Below are positions 9,841 to 21,940 of a stretch of 64,000 nt of DNA, in pieces. The stretch is taken from the NCBI GenBank assembly GCA_948567375.1, contig OX419756.1, positions 75,494,552 to 75,558,551 on the forward strand. The letters are read 5' to 3'. The stretch is from Lunularia cruciata. Lineage: Eukaryota; Streptophyta; Marchantiopsida; Lunulariales; Lunulariaceae. The position numbers and the translations under genes were made by a program. The notes below the pieces were generated by a model, which saw only the letters and a list, made by a program, of their open reading frames with translations, searched no databases and was not told where the DNA came from. How positions within the stretch are numbered: position 1 is the first letter of the stretch; each line of letters begins with the position of its first letter.

Positions 9841-11945
9841 ATTTGATTTGCAGTGAGCAAGCAGAAGACGAAGACCAAGTAAAAAACAAAGAAAAGGATG
9901 CAATCAAGCAAAAGAAAGTAGTCAAGCGCTCTATTAAGAGTACAAAAGAGTATTTGAAGACTAAGCAAAGAAGGAGTGCTATGAGAAGAAGTAGCGTGAA
10001 TTCTTTCTATTGGAGGTGAAGTGGAGGAGGTGCAGTTCCTAAGGATGCTGGTGGACAGGAACCTTGCGATCCATCAAAGACAAGCTGAATAATTGTTCAC
10101 CTTTCTCCTTGCACACAAAAGTTAGATGAGATCTATTGCAGTAGGATATGACATCACCTTCTATCTAACACTCACAAGTTGTACACTACCAACTATCCAA
10201 TTTCAAGGATTCAAGCCATCCTTGCAGCACATGACTTGTGGAAATATATCACTTGAGATGCAAACATTCCACTTGTTGGGAATAGAGAGCTATGAGGATT
10301 CATATAAATCAACAAGAATGTCAATGATCAATGTGACTATCAAGGACTGAGTTGGTGGATATTCTGGAAGAAAAGAATTCAAAGGAGACTTGGACATCTT
10401 TAAGAAGAAAAGTGAGATAACCAAAATGGGAAAGCTCCAAGTATTAAGAGGTAAATTGGTTGCCTTATAAATGGATGAAGATATTAATTTAGAGAACTAT
10501 TCATGTACTTGAAGAGCCTAATTCAAGATATCAAGACACTTGATGGGATTGTGGAAGAAGCTAAGTCTGTGCATGCTTTCTTAAAGAGTCCACCCCACAT
10601 ACAACAAGTATTTATCAAGGCAGTGTAAGTCATACCAAAAGGAGTGATATCACTTGAGAGACTGAGAGCTTAGTTCTCAAAGAGGAGATCAATATTCAAC
10701 AACACCAAAAGAGAAAGAGTAAACACCCAAGAAAACTCAACCTTCTTCACTAGTAGTAGACATTTCAAGACAGGATATAAGACACTACAAGAAGTCATTT
10801 CAGAAGCAGATGGTGTACCACAGAGGTAGTTCAAATTTAGGTGGTGGAAAGAAGAAAGAAAGTGATAACTTTCACTACTATGACAACTACACTATGCTCA
10901 AGAGTGCTTCAAGAAGCGTAGACAACAAGAAGGAGGTGCTCCAAAAGGGAACTTTGAAATAGACCAAGAGCAAACATAGTTATAGTAATTCCTCAAGAGT
11001 TGTTGTTCTTCATGGCACTGTACACAACATTAGCAAAAGAACCTTGGTGGATAGATTTAGCTGCTTCTAATCACATCACTTCAAATCATCAGCTATTCCA
11101 AATTTTCAAGCTTAGAATGAATGAAGTGATTGTTGGTCTTGGAGATGGTGATGGCAATGAAGTACAACATGAAGGTGATAAGCATCTCCACCTTTGCATT
11201 GGTGAGACCTGGATCCTCACTTCTGTTTGGTATATACTAGGTGTGATCCATAACCTTTTTAATGTTGTGCATGTTATATTTGATAGGCAAATTGTAAGCA
11301 TTCATGTCAATCATTGTGATATTATAGACCAAAGTGGACATGTAAAAGCCCAAGGTGATAAAGTTTGCAAACTTTATAAACTACAAGCTTGAGCTCTAGG
11401 TTAAAGCACTCTACTTAGTACAATGGTAGGTGATAATACAGTATTATGGCATAGAACGCTTGGACACTTGAGTCAAGTCAAGATGTTTGTCTGGCATTGG
11501 AGTCTCTTCATTACAATTTGAGGATTGTCCTTGTGAGGTTTGTATGCATGGGAAGTAAATCAAGCAAAATTTTCTCAAGACTACAAGCAGAAGTAGTGCT
11601 ACACTTGACCTTGTGTACATGGACCTTGTAGAACTTATTGACCTAGTTTCAAAGTGAGGTGCACCCTAATAGCTTTGATCTGCAATAATTTCTCTTTAAA
11701 AAATGTGGGTGTATTTTTTTCTTAAAAAGAAGCAATCCTTGACACATGTTAAGAATCCATCACTAAAATTGAATAGCAAACTACAAGGCACGATCATGCA
11801 ATGAAAAATGATAGAGGAGTAGAGTTCTTATCAAAAGTGGTTGATTCCTTTTATAAGAGCAAGGGTATCTCAAGACAATTGACTTCTCCTAACAGTCCTC
11901 AACAAATGACATTATGGAGAGAAAGAATCAACCTATAGTAAAGAT
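9841..11945 (+). pseudogene. copia gag, protease and integrase (5' half), broken
   Basis: Low-complexity Lys/Glu-rich gag remnants lead to a protease motif WWIDLAASNHITS at about 11047-11085; the usual catalytic D-S-G is D-L-A, so protease activity is lost. LWHRTLGHLSQVKM near 11445-11486 is the GAG-pre-integrase signature. Near 11875-11946 the integrase segment reads TSPNSPQQ, then after a small insertion ERKNQPIVKME. The frame breaks several times. Integrase resumes at 15084 with NLPQNLCAEV, so the intervening DNA is an insertion. Confidence 0.8.
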
Positions 11946-11954
11946 GGAGATTTA

Positions 11955-14900
11955 TGTGGCAACCCAATGTCAATGTACTCATAGTATAAATGGTAAGCAC
12001 AGGTCGCTTCCATGAGGATGCAAGGTGGAAATGTCTAAATGAGGAGAAGGTGTCACAATGTCAAAGGTGGTCTATTCTTGAGTGTTCAACTTCTTGGGCA
12101 GAAACTACTCCCAAAAGAAGGTAGAGACACTCACTATGGCACTCTACAAAAGGAGAAATTAACAACCATTGTCACAAAAGATCTAATCTAATAAGCTCTT
12201 GATGGTGGTGGTTTACTTCATGTTGAAGGCCTCTTCCTCCTAAAGAGCCTATTTTACCCCAATGGCTAGTCCTATCCCATATGTATATTCTTCCTGAAGG
12301 TTGGTTTTTAGGCTGAAGGTCAGTTTTCAAGCCAAAGATTTTTCATCCTAACACCATCGCTAACTGCATGCATCTCTTCCCAAAAAACACAATCCCCAAA
12401 AAAAGTCCAAAATCAATTGTCTATTTGACTTTTTTACTTTGTTGTACTCTCAATGCTCCATTCTTCCCAGAATCCTTCCTCAAATTGACTCACTTTTTCA
12501 GATTGTCAAGGATACTTCCTTGCTTTAGTGCAAATTTCCTTACCAAGTACTCCACACACTCCTACTACAAGATTCCTCACCTCTACTAGACCAAATATGC
12601 AATCAAAGATGTAAGTGAAATCAATCCAACACAAAGATTCAAAAACAATCCTTTAAGTTGAATACTTCAATTATGAAAGAAGAGGACATAGCTTCCTTGG
12701 GTCGCAACCCATATATACAGTTTTTCCTACTCTTGATGAAGATGATCAACAGCTAAGGACTGCTAGAAATCTTCTAATTACACCTAATCCATTTATCACT
12801 AATCCTACCTATTGATCTTATCCTAAGCATAATTAAGAAGTGACTTGAAACCATGCCCAATGACAACCACTACTTTTTGTTTACTCCATGTACAGTTCAA
12901 TACAATTTACTCCTTGTTTACTCCAATACAGTTCCAAAATCTTTGGCTACAAAATTGTCATCAAGTCTATAAAGAATTTCAAGCTAAAGGTGATTACCAG
13001 GCCAAAGGGTGTTCTATACTTTAACATATTTCTACCTATTCCCTTCCAACTAGAATTTCTTTGTCCTAAAGTCTAATGTAAGGAACTATCATCACCCTTA
13101 CAAACCTTGATCAACAACTCTTCATGTTCTTGATACTCTATGATTTCTCCCAGCAATGCCTTCATGGATTCCTTGAACTTCTTCAAGGTGTGTTCAAGTA
13201 AATTTTTGGCTAGCTGCTACAAGCGTTCAACTATGTACACCTTTGCCGTGAGAGTGTGCGCTTGGGATCTTGAATCCTAAGCCTTTAGTTTGTCCAAGGA
13301 GGCCTCTGTTGCCTCCTTCATAGTTTCTTTGAGATGGTCCCATGCCATCTCCATCCTTGCCAAAATTGCAGTCTTCTCTAGGTTGAATTGGGTCTGACTC
13401 TCCTCCATCTCAACCATCATCTCTTCTTGAATGGCTGCCTGATCTTTCTCACATTCTTCTTCCTTTTGCTTAATGCTTTTTGCAAGCTTTTTCACTTGTA
13501 TCTTTGCCATTTGCAACTCCTCTTGATGATGAACTCTGTTGCTATGGGGTCCACCTTCACCTTCTCCATTAAGTGTATTCTTTTGCTTGGCCCTTCACCT
13601 TCTCACAAAGCCAAGTTTGTTGTCACACTTCTTCTGATGTAGACTTGGATGCCCTTTGCCTCAAAATCCTTTCTTCTTGAATTTCCTTCTTTAGGGCCAT
13701 GATTTTTACCCTGAGCTTGGCCACCTCCAAGTAATTTTGTACCATAAACACTTGTTCTTTAGGTTTGTCAAAATGCCCTATAGGGAACAAGTAGTCTAGG
13801 TGATTCTTCTTCGCATTTGGCATCAGCAAATCCATCCCTAGGTAGAGATGGATGACAAAGGAAGACACCAATGTCCCTCCTCCTTCCTTGTTCATTTTTC
13901 CTATAAGCTCTCTCACCCTCACCCAAAACATAGTTATCCAATTGATAGTTTTTCCTTGGTATAAATACTCAGAAAGGATTGCCTAACTATTTTTCAAGTA
14001 AGTTATTCATTTAGATTTGAACAACTTCATGACTGATTCTACCAGGATCCTCCTCACATGATCATTGATACCTAGAACAAACCAACCATTGTTGGTCTTT
14101 TTGCCTCTGAATGTGGCCTTGAACTTGGATTCAATAGTCAAGTTTGAGCAAGTCCATGTACTATCTAGAGTAATGTCATATGGGGGAGAATTTCTAGGCC
14201 CCAACACTCTCTGCCAATGATCTTTATCAAAGCAAAGAGTTTCCTTCTCCGGTTCTCTAGCCCTAGATTACAATTAACCTTGATTTCATGCAACATCACA
14301 TCATCATTCAATTCCCAATTCCACATTAAGAAATCTAACTTCTTGCTGCAGACTAATTCCTACCTATTGTACAATCCACACTTAACTAATCCTGGGGCCT
14401 TGATTTATGAATTCAGGTGCACTTCTCATCTTTCTGGGCACCTTGGGAGCAACTACTTCTTTTCCCTTTTTCCCTCTCATCATCCCTACTTCACTTCTCA
14501 CTTCCTAACCCAAACATTCTTGCAATTTTAAATATTTAAGTGAAGAAACATCCCACCAAGGATGAAGAAAGTGCAACAAGTTTTGCTTTGGTTGATTTTG
14601 AAAAAACTCAAAGAGGATCCAAGCCCCAAGTGGACATTTAAGGTGATGGCCATACCACTACAAAATTTTGGTAAGCACTCTCTTTGGTGAGCAGTCACTA
14701 CTTGCACGTGTGTGGTTGGTACAATTGAACGGTCATTAATTGAAGTTATTGATATGTTGGCACCACATTTACTCATTAAATTTCAGGCCAAGGGACTTTT
14801 AGGCCAAATAGCTTTTCCACAAGAGATAGTCCCAAGGCAAAGGTTTCCTCGTCAAAGGTTCTCTTGTCTAACAGCCTTCTTCCTTGAAGAGCTATGCTCT

Positions 14901-15084
14901 GGTTCTTCTGTGGCACATTCCTTATGCGTCATCTTCTCCTTGAAGGTGCAGTTCCCCTCAGGGTGGAAGGTAATTAATCATAACCTTGCATCTTCCTTAC
15001 TGATTGACTATTTCTACACTCTCCTTGGTTAAGTCCCACAAGTTGAAAGAAAAAGTGCACTTTAGAAAGAAGTGGGGTGTCACA
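11955..15084 (-). mobile_element. unclassified 3.1-kb nested element, copy 1
   Basis: This segment interrupts the integrase of the host copia element. It shares collinear similarity with 36137-40103, which interrupts a gypsy element. Its ends are TGTGGCAACCC on the left and GGGGTGTCACA on the right, an 11-bp imperfect inverted repeat with TG...CA termini. It encodes, on the minus strand, remnants of a coiled-coil protein (13277-14350). No reverse transcriptase or DDE transposase is seen, and no flanking LTR pair was found. It could be a solo LTR of a very large retrotransposon, a LARD-like derivative or a non-autonomous TIR element. Confidence 0.7.
13277..14350 (-). pseudogene. antisense coiled-coil ORF of the nested element, copy 1
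   Basis: On the minus strand the fragments read WNWELNDDVMLHEIK (about 14320-14275), ITLDSTWTCSNLTIESKF (about 14180-14120), a basic segment with NNGWFVLGINDH, then LVSSFVIHLYLGMDLLMP (about 13870-13815) and finally a Glu/Lys-rich predicted coiled coil (13516-13277). The same ordered motifs appear in copy 2 at 37430-39545, so this was a real protein of the element. I do not recognise the family. Frames are broken, and compared with copy 2 about 0.8 kb is missing near 13620. Confidence 0.6.
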
Positions 15085-17103
15085 ATCTGCCTCAAAATTT
15101 GTGTGCTGAGGTGATGTCTGAATACAAAAATCTACTTTCTCAATCAAACACCTACCAAAGTAATTAAAATTATGAGCCTTGAGGGAGTCTTATATGGTGA
15201 GAAACCTGATCTTCCTCATCTTAGAGTTTTTTACTGCAAACCATATGCACATATTCCATTAGTCTTGTGCAAAAAGCTTGATGATGGGGGTATTCAAATA
15301 AACCAAAGGCTATAGGTTACTAGCTCTACTCAACCAGATTATCATTAGTTGAGATATAACCTTTGATGAGACTAACAAAGGATCCATTGCTCAATCTGAG
15401 GGAGGGAATGAGAGCTCTTCTTCATGATCATGTGGTCAATTTGAGTTTCTTCAATCTAAAGCAATTTATCCAAAGGTCTCAATTCCAAAGGAGGAATTTG
15501 CATAAGAGACCAAGCTTTGACTATCATCTTGGGTTAGAAAACCTATGGCTCAACTTCTTGATATGTGTTGTCTAACTTCTAGACGGTTGAGGACCTCATA
15601 TTGTTCAAGAAGCTTTGGGATTTAAGAAGTGTTTCAAAATAATGAAGGAGGAATATAATGTGCTGATAAAAAAACAAGACTTGATCACTCACCTCTCTAC
15701 TCTCTTGAGAAGAAGCTGATAGGTACCAAGTGGATACTGAAGACTAAGTACCTATCTGATGGTTTGGTGCAGAGGTATAAAGAAAGACTTGATGCAAAGG
15801 GGTTCTTGTAGACAAAAGGTGAGGACTATGGTGAAACCTTCACCCCTTTTGCAAAGGTGAGTTCTATCATATTTCTCCTTGCTATTACTCAACTTCAGAA
15901 GTGGAAGGTTTGGCAACTAGACATCAAGATTCTACAACTAGAAGGATTTCAGATGCCAAGGAAGGAAGAATAGATTTGCAAACTTCACAAAGTGCTCTAT
16001 GGATTGAAACAAGCTCTTAGAGCTTGGTTGACAAGGATCAACATTCCTTAAAGGAGAAAGTTTTGAAAGCTACAAGAAGTGATCCTAATTTGTATCTTTT
16101 TACTATTGAGGTTGGAAGAATCAACAGTTTGCTCTATGTTGATGATTTTATCCTCTCAAGAGTGATGAAGAATCTGCAAGAAGGTTAAGTCTTAACTTGC
16201 CTCAGAACTTGATATGAAATATTTAGGATTGCTTACCTTTTTCCTTGGTATCACTTAATTTGAAATGGAAATGCTCTTTATCTTGTACAAGGGAAGTACA
16301 TTCAAGATATGCTCAAGGATTATAATATAGAGCACTGTAAACCTTTAGCCACACCTATGAGTAGGAACAAGGTTCTGGAGTTGATGAAGTAGTAGATAGA
16401 ACACATTATAGAAGGCTTATTGCAAAGCTTTTATACTTGGCCGTTACTACTAGATTAGACCTTACATATGCAATTAGTAAGCTCAATTGATATATGGATC
16501 ACCTAGAAGCCCTACATCTTAAGGCTGCTAAGAGTGTTCTGAGGTATCTTAAGGGTATTGTATTATATTATATGGTCTAATTTTTTGCTCAAAAGCTCTT
16601 AAAAATCTAATAGATTTTCTTTAGTCCAATTAGCATTGCACTAGAGACCAGGTGGATAGAAGATCTAGATCAAGTTTTATCTTTCTACTTGCTAGAAGTG
16701 CTATGATTTGGCCAAGTAAGAAACAATCTATCCATCACTCTCTTTTATAGAGGCTAAATTATGTGGACTGTGTAATGCAGTTCACGAAGTTGTCAGGTTG
16801 GGTTGGATGTTGGAAGATTTGGGAGAGATGCAAAGTAAGTCAACTTTTAAATTTTCAGATAAGATGAGTATCATTGCCCTTGCCAAAATTCCGGTTCATC
16901 ATGCCCGGACCAAGCATGTTGGAGTACAGATACACTTCATTAGTGAGAGAATACAATTTGGAGAGGTATGTACAACTTGGGTATATCCTGAAAATCGACT
17001 GGCTGATATTTTCACTAAGCCCTTGTCTAGAGAAAAGTTTCTAGAACTCTCAAAAGGACTTGATCTCTGTGAAATTACCACTGACCTTAAGATGAGGAAA
17101 TAA
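15084..17103 (+). pseudogene. copia integrase end, reverse transcriptase and RNase H, broken
   Basis: Translation resumes with NLPQNLCAEV and, near 15205-15260, GEKPDLPHLRVFYCKPYAHIP, the copia integrase C-terminal part. Reverse transcriptase follows with GTKWILKTKY, RYKERLDAKGF, VWQLDIK, LHKVLYGLKQALRAW and an intact YVDD catalytic motif at 16135-16146. RNase H ends with TKHVGVQIHFISE and NRLADIFTKPLSREKFLEL, stopping at 17103. Several stops and frameshifts between these motifs show the polyprotein is dead. Confidence 0.85.
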
Positions 17104-17104
17104 A

Positions 17105-17560
17105 ATGAAGTAAGCTCAGTGCATTCTTTGTGACCCTTGTGTTGTTTCATATCTCAATAAGTGCTTCTCCTTCTTCAAGACATATGTTAAGTGTGATTCT
17201 CGTTTAACCACTCTCTGCTTTATTCTAAGTGAGTTTCTCTTGTGTCTAAGCCCTTTCTGCCTGAGCTACCAGAAGACATTCCAATGACTATACAAGGCCT
17301 ATCAAGGAAATGATGAATTATCTTTCTGATCCTTTGTATTGAGACTTCCCATAAGTTGGTGTGTGAGGACGGAGTGGAGGTGCTATTGACTGCTTTGTGT
17401 ACAGAAGGATTTCCACAAAGTATACTCTCAGTCGGAGTTTGCACATCTAATGACTGGTGACATATTTCTTCAACGAGGTTGATATTAGAAAACATTGGAT
17501 TCGAAGTATGTGCACAAATAGGCAATCTCGGTTAGATTTTTTTAGTATTGCCGTTCACAT
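17105..17560 (+). repeat. 3' LTR of the second copia element
   Basis: Starts TGAAGTAAGCTCAG two bases after the RNase H stop and follows the 5' LTR at roughly 70-75 percent identity by eye for about 300 bp, then more loosely. The right end is approximate. Confidence 0.75.
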
Positions 17561-18794
17561 TGGAAGTATATATCCTCCTTTCCCTGCTTCATGAACTGTT
17601 TAGAGTAATTTGATCTTCTTTCCATCAAGCTAAACCGGAGAGTTCAGCTGACAGAAGGTCTAATTCTTTATGTCAAATTATCTCCAGAGAAGTTTTCCTG
17701 TGACTGGAATTCATCTCAAGTTTAACTTAATGTTATTTTTGTGGCAAGTGTAATGGAAGCATTCAAATTAGCTGGTATAACAACAAACTAAAGAAGAGAG
17801 CATGTTTCTTAAGTGGAAAACAGAACCACAATGTTAGTTGACAGCGCATTATGACTTACGAGCCAACGAAAAATCAACCACGAGGGGCACCACCGCAGAT
17901 GACCACGTTTCACACTACAGTACTTTATTTTACCATAATCTAGGATTAGGGTTTGAAGTTAAACTGACGATTAATGCTAATTAGGTTGTGCTGATTTCAT
18001 GAAACTTGAACATGGTGACCATTCCTTTGCGAAAGGAATGGTCACCCTGTTCACGCCAGGAAATTCACTCCGCATCGTTGCTTTCTTCCAATCCTTCCTG
18101 GTGCTTGCGGTGACCCGCTAATCAACTCCACTTGGTGATATTCACATTAGTATATTCCGAGGAATTTCAAAAAGCAATCACTGCCAGTTCGTTCTCGGTC
18201 GAATCAGAATCATGCCGGAGACGAGCGCACTAAGGTGTACAGCTCGTCCCACATGTGTCAGGAGGTTCACGAACTTCAGAAGTTCATCAAATTAGGAGCA
18301 TGTGCTTAGAACTCACTGAGTCAGGTCTTTTTGTCCTCTATTTCTGAACCTGATTCTGTGCTTCTCCTGATGTCGCGGTGAACGGTTAGTCTAATAGCAT
18401 ACTTTAGACATGTATCGCAACGCATTGAAATCCTCGTACCATGCTCATAATTTGCTTCACATGTACCCTACGAGCTTCAACTGTAAAAGTCAAAGGCGTT
18501 CTATGATCTGGCTCTCGAACAGTATAGCAAACTTTACGGCGCACGGTTCGTATGGAAGATGGAAACAGTAATCCACGAGCTCTGGTTTACAACACACCTC
18601 ATTTGTGCCTGAACTCAAGCAAACATTCTTGTTTTAAAAACCAACGTTTGACCTTCACATTGGTACGCCAGAGGAAGACTAAGCGTACGGCCAGATTTCA
18701 CGTTCTCTTACTTAGAAAATTGTGGAATCCAGGAGCAATCTAGCTTAACTCAAAACTCAAGATCTTGACAGCCTTATTGATTACGTATACCACC
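17561..18794. other. 5' flank of the DMP pseudogene
   Basis: No coding potential recognised. From about 18260 to 18790 it is collinear with 23430-24010, upstream of the DMP scar; for example GATCTGGCTC and GGCGCACGGTTCGTATGGAA correspond to GATCTGGCAC and GGCGCAAGGTTCGTTTGGAA. This is the duplicated promoter region of type II DMP copies. It contains a strong inverted repeat at 18008-18052. Confidence 0.6.
18008..18052. repeat. 21-bp inverted repeat (hairpin)
   Basis: Left arm 18008-18028 and right arm 18032-18052 pair at 20 of 21 positions around a 3-base spacer GCG. No open frame or oligo-T tract suggests a terminator or tRNA. Confidence 0.9.
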
Positions 18795-19484
18795 ATGGCC
18801 CCCTCACGTCAGCTCAGAGCTCCTTTGGTGTCCGTCGCACCGGAAACCAATGCCGCCACTCACCAGGCTTATCCGTTATCAATCTGGACAGCATTTCTGA
18901 ACGATATATATGCTAGTGCATCAAATTTGGCCAACCTACTACCTACGGGGACATTCCTCCCATTTACAGCCGTAGCTCCAATAATTACCGACAATGGCAC
19001 TTGTGACACTCCTTCAGAGTTATGGCGCAGTGTAGGAGTGGCTTTCTTTTTTGCGGTGTTCTGTTTCTTTCTCGTGCTTCACTGAGAGTTTCGAGCAGTC
19101 GATGGACAAGTTTATTACGGACTTGTGGCGCTCACAGGACTGTGGACAACCCAACTGCCTTGTTACTCCACGTACTGGAGAAAAGGATAAGTACAAGCTG
19201 ACCTTCAGCGATTTCTTCCACGCAATTCTCTCCCTTGCAGTATTCGCAGCGTGCGCGGTCATGACTCCTACGATTCGGTTGTGTCTGCTTCCAAATCTAG
19301 AGGATAAGCTGGTTCGAACCATTCCCGGCATTGTTGCACTCGTTGTCAGTGCGATTTCGTAATAATCCCGTCGAAGAGACATGGGATTGGATTTCCTCTA
19401 TCTCCTGCAACTTTTACATCTGTCATCGAGGAGACCACATGAAGTGGACCACTATACTCAACTGCTGTACTCAAGATTGAGTAG
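18795..19484 (+). pseudogene. DMP (DUF679) pseudogene, type II copy b
   Basis: Starts MAPSRQLRAPLV and keeps the DMP core SNLANLLPTGTFLPF, ELWRSVG, VYYGLVAL-GLW, KDKYKLTFSDFFHAILSL and a relic of RHGIGFPLSPATFTSVI. Lesions against the intact paralogues: a one-base gain near 19073 creates an early TGA, a one-base loss near 19095 restores frame, an 8-base deletion near 19165 shifts it again, and a TAA near 19361 precedes a further frame change. The final codons ATT GAG TAG at 19476-19484 match the end of intact copies. Its N-terminus differs from the three intact genes and matches the scar at 24012, defining a second paralogue type. Confidence 0.92.
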
Positions 19485-20740
19485 CAGTTGACAGCTGATA
19501 GGTTGATCTCCAATATCTTTCCGCAAATACTTGCAAATATTTGTGTACTGTTTATGCGAACCAGATAGTGCATATAAATCCAATGGTATCAGCTGAGAAA
19601 CGAGATAGAAGGAAAGAAAGAAACGATTAGAGAGAACATACATTACGTGAACTATAGAGCAGAAGAGACGCTCTGCCAAAATCGATACAGATGTAGATCC
19701 TTTCCTGTCAAACAGTACGTACATTTTCCGAGGCAAAATATAAAAGAAGTCACCTTTTCTATTTCCAAGTCTTCACTTGTTCACATGTTGTTACTTGCAG
19801 TTCCGATACTCATGACTAATAATCGAACATCAATTTGATATGAAATGTGTTAGACTCATTAGACTACCCGATGATCGGCTACACGGACAACGCCGGTGTT
19901 GATTCTGGCGTTGAGTTGTATATCGGACCTGCCAGAGCAGTGAGCACTCAGAGATCTTAATCGAGTAAATGCAGTCCTCTGAGAGCCGAGGCCTTGAAGG
20001 AGAACTAGAAGCATAGAAGACACATTAAAATGCGCAAATTCCTCTCAAATGCGGTCCTGTCACTTAATGTAAAAGTTGGAGTATGACAATAGAATGACGT
20101 CACGGTAATTAGGAAGAAAGAACGTGTATAAAAAAAATGACATATTGTCTCCGCAATATCTATCTATTCATTGTATGGAGACCTTGACTATAGAGGTTGG
20201 TTACGTACTCTTTTCTGGAGACACTTATCTCTGTTCTTGTGGTTTTTAACGATTAAACAAGCATCGGCAATAGTACTGTAACCCATAACTTTTTTCTTCT
20301 AGCACTTGAATTATGGTGACTGTTTTGTTCCGGGTTAATGTTAAACAACTGAATTGCACTTAGCCTTGGGTACTTCATACATCCTCCCCCCGCCCACAGT
20401 TGCAGGTAGAGACCCTCACGTCTGGTCTCAGGGTTGGTGATATCTTCTTGGGAGTCTAATTTAATTTAATCTATCTGAATTACGCATAGCTATAAAGGCA
20501 GAAAATTGCAAGGAATTTGATATTCTTTGCTTCCTCATGTTAAGTGCTGAAAATCACTGATTCGATTCACATATAATATCTTCGACTTCCATGATCCACT
20601 TGCAATTGCTATTTGAGACCGGCTACAGTATTTTGAAGTTGAAGTTTTGGTGGGAAGGTAGCAGCTTTAGCTTACAAACAATAAAAGGGAACAGGGATTC
20701 ATCGAACGAGAGCCTATCTCACCACCGGATTTGAATCCTT
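19485..20740. other. spacer between DMP copies b and c
   Basis: No gene, repeat or mobile element recognised. Short open frames on both strands are uncharacteristic of proteins. Confidence 0.5.
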
Positions 20741-21027
20741 ACGCTGGAATTTCATGCAATCCTCGTGTTAGCGCACAAACTGCTCTCAGACTGCACGCAC
20801 CGTTATCTCATGAAGGCAAGGTGAGGCATTGTTCCCTGTTGTGCGAGCGATGGTTATGCGCAGGCTTAGAACCAGAATGATATCATATTAAATGCTAGCA
20901 GTTCGGAGCAAAGGTCAAGTTTGTCAGAGGACTAGTAAGTAGTCCTTGAACGGTAAAGGAGCAACAGTTCCCAGAAGTGCTGGACCAGATGGTCAACTTC
21001 CACAAATCGTGGAAATCCGGTGTAATC

Positions 21028-21077
21028 GGGCAGTAACTTGCTCCATCCAGGACTCCCCTGCGTCGGATAAATAGAGC
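21028..21077 (+). promoter_or_regulatory. core promoter of DMP copy c
   Basis: GGGCAGTAACTTGCTCCATC at 21028-21047, followed by GATAAATAGAGC at 21066-21077, a good TATA box. The block and its spacing to the TATA box agree with those before copies a and e. Distance from TATA to ATG is about 110 bases. Confidence 0.7.
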
Positions 21078-21181
21078 TAGGTACTACTCTTTCCATCAAG
21101 AAGGTAGACAAGAACCTCTCAAAAACATACGAAAGACAGGGACATTCCAAATCGTTCAAAAAACTTTGTTCATTTGTCGAT

Positions 21182-21940
21182 ATGACAACCTCAGCTGAAT
21201 TCCGAGATCCCTTGGTGTCGTCATCTGATAGCACACGAGAAGTAGAAGGTGCGTCAGAGCACGTTATAAATGTCGACCAGGACCCAGGAACGGGTCCTGA
21301 CGTTCAACCAAGTGCAGCTTATCCCATCTCGATATGGGCAGGTTTCCTCAACAAAATATCTTCTAGCACCTCCAATTTGGCGAACTTACTGCCCACAGGA
21401 ACATTCCTGGCGTTTACAACGATTGCTCCGTTTATTACAGACCATGGCAGTTGTGACGACCCATCTGAGCTTTGGCGAAGTGTAGGAACAACCATCGGTT
21501 TTGCAGTCTTCTGTTTCCTTTCAAGCTTCACCGACAGTTTTCAGGCAGTCGATGGAAAAGTGTACTACGGGATTGTGACTTTCAAGGGGTTATGGACTCC
21601 GCAGTTACCTGCTGCCCTGCGCCCTACGAGTGGAGAAGTTGATAAATACAAGCTGACTTTCCTAGATTTCTTCTACGCGATCCTTTCACTCGCAGTGTTC
21701 GCAGCCTGCACACTCATGACTGATAACGTTCGTACTTGTCTTTTTGCTGATCTCGACTACAACTACGTTCGGATTATCCCTGGGATTGTTGCGTTTGTCG
21801 TCAGTGCTTTTTTCACAGCATTCCCGTCCAAAAGACACCCGCTTGGTTTCCCTCTATCTCCAGCAACACTTACCGCTGTTATTCAGGAGATTTCGGGAGC
21901 AGGATCGAGCTCTACTCCAGCAGGTCCCAAGGTTGAATAG
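21182..21940 (+). CDS. DMP (DUF679) membrane protein, type I copy c
   Basis: Single-exon gene, 252 residues, intact. The start MTTSAEFRDPLVSS parallels copy a. Family hallmarks are present: SNLANLLPTGTFLAFTTIAP leading TM1, ELWRSVGTTIGFAVFCF in TM2, SSFTDSF, VDGKVYYGIVTFKGLW, the third TM with FLDFFYAILSLAVFAAC, the fourth TM after YVRIIPG, then PSKRHPLGFPLSPATLTAVI and a Ser-rich tail ending GPKVE. A four-helix membrane protein with both ends predicted cytosolic, as known for DMPs. It is clearly a recent paralogue of the genes at 7262 and 25783, with differences concentrated in the first 50 residues. Confidence 0.95.
   Translation: MTTSAEFRDPLVSSSDSTREVEGASEHVINVDQDPGTGPDVQPSAAYPISIWAGFLNKISSSTSNLANLLPTGTFLAFTTIAPFITDHGSCDDPSELWRSVGTTIGFAVFCFLSSFTDSFQAVDGKVYYGIVTFKGLWTPQLPAALRPTSGEVDKYKLTFLDFFYAILSLAVFAACTLMTDNVRTCLFADLDYNYVRIIPGIVAFVVSAFFTAFPSKRHPLGFPLSPATLTAVIQEISGAGSSSTPAGPKVE

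Larger units (their letters stand above)
9215..17560 (+). mobile_element. Ty1/copia retrotransposon, decayed, with both LTRs
   Basis: Plus-strand order is 5' LTR (about 9215-9815), initiator-Met-type primer site (9821-9833), gag, protease (11040-11110), GAG-pre-integrase and integrase (11440-11945, continuing at 15085), reverse transcriptase (15700-16500), RNase H (16798-17103) and 3' LTR (about 17105-17560). All coding parts carry stops or frameshifts. An unrelated 3.1-kb element is inserted at 11955-15084, inside integrase. The element lies between two members of the DMP array, so it arrived after the array formed or during its growth. Confidence 0.88.

Noticed and set aside
9816-10019. Lys-rich plus-strand frame as a host gene
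   Set aside because: It begins at the copia primer site and lies where gag should be; a gag remnant is the simpler reading.
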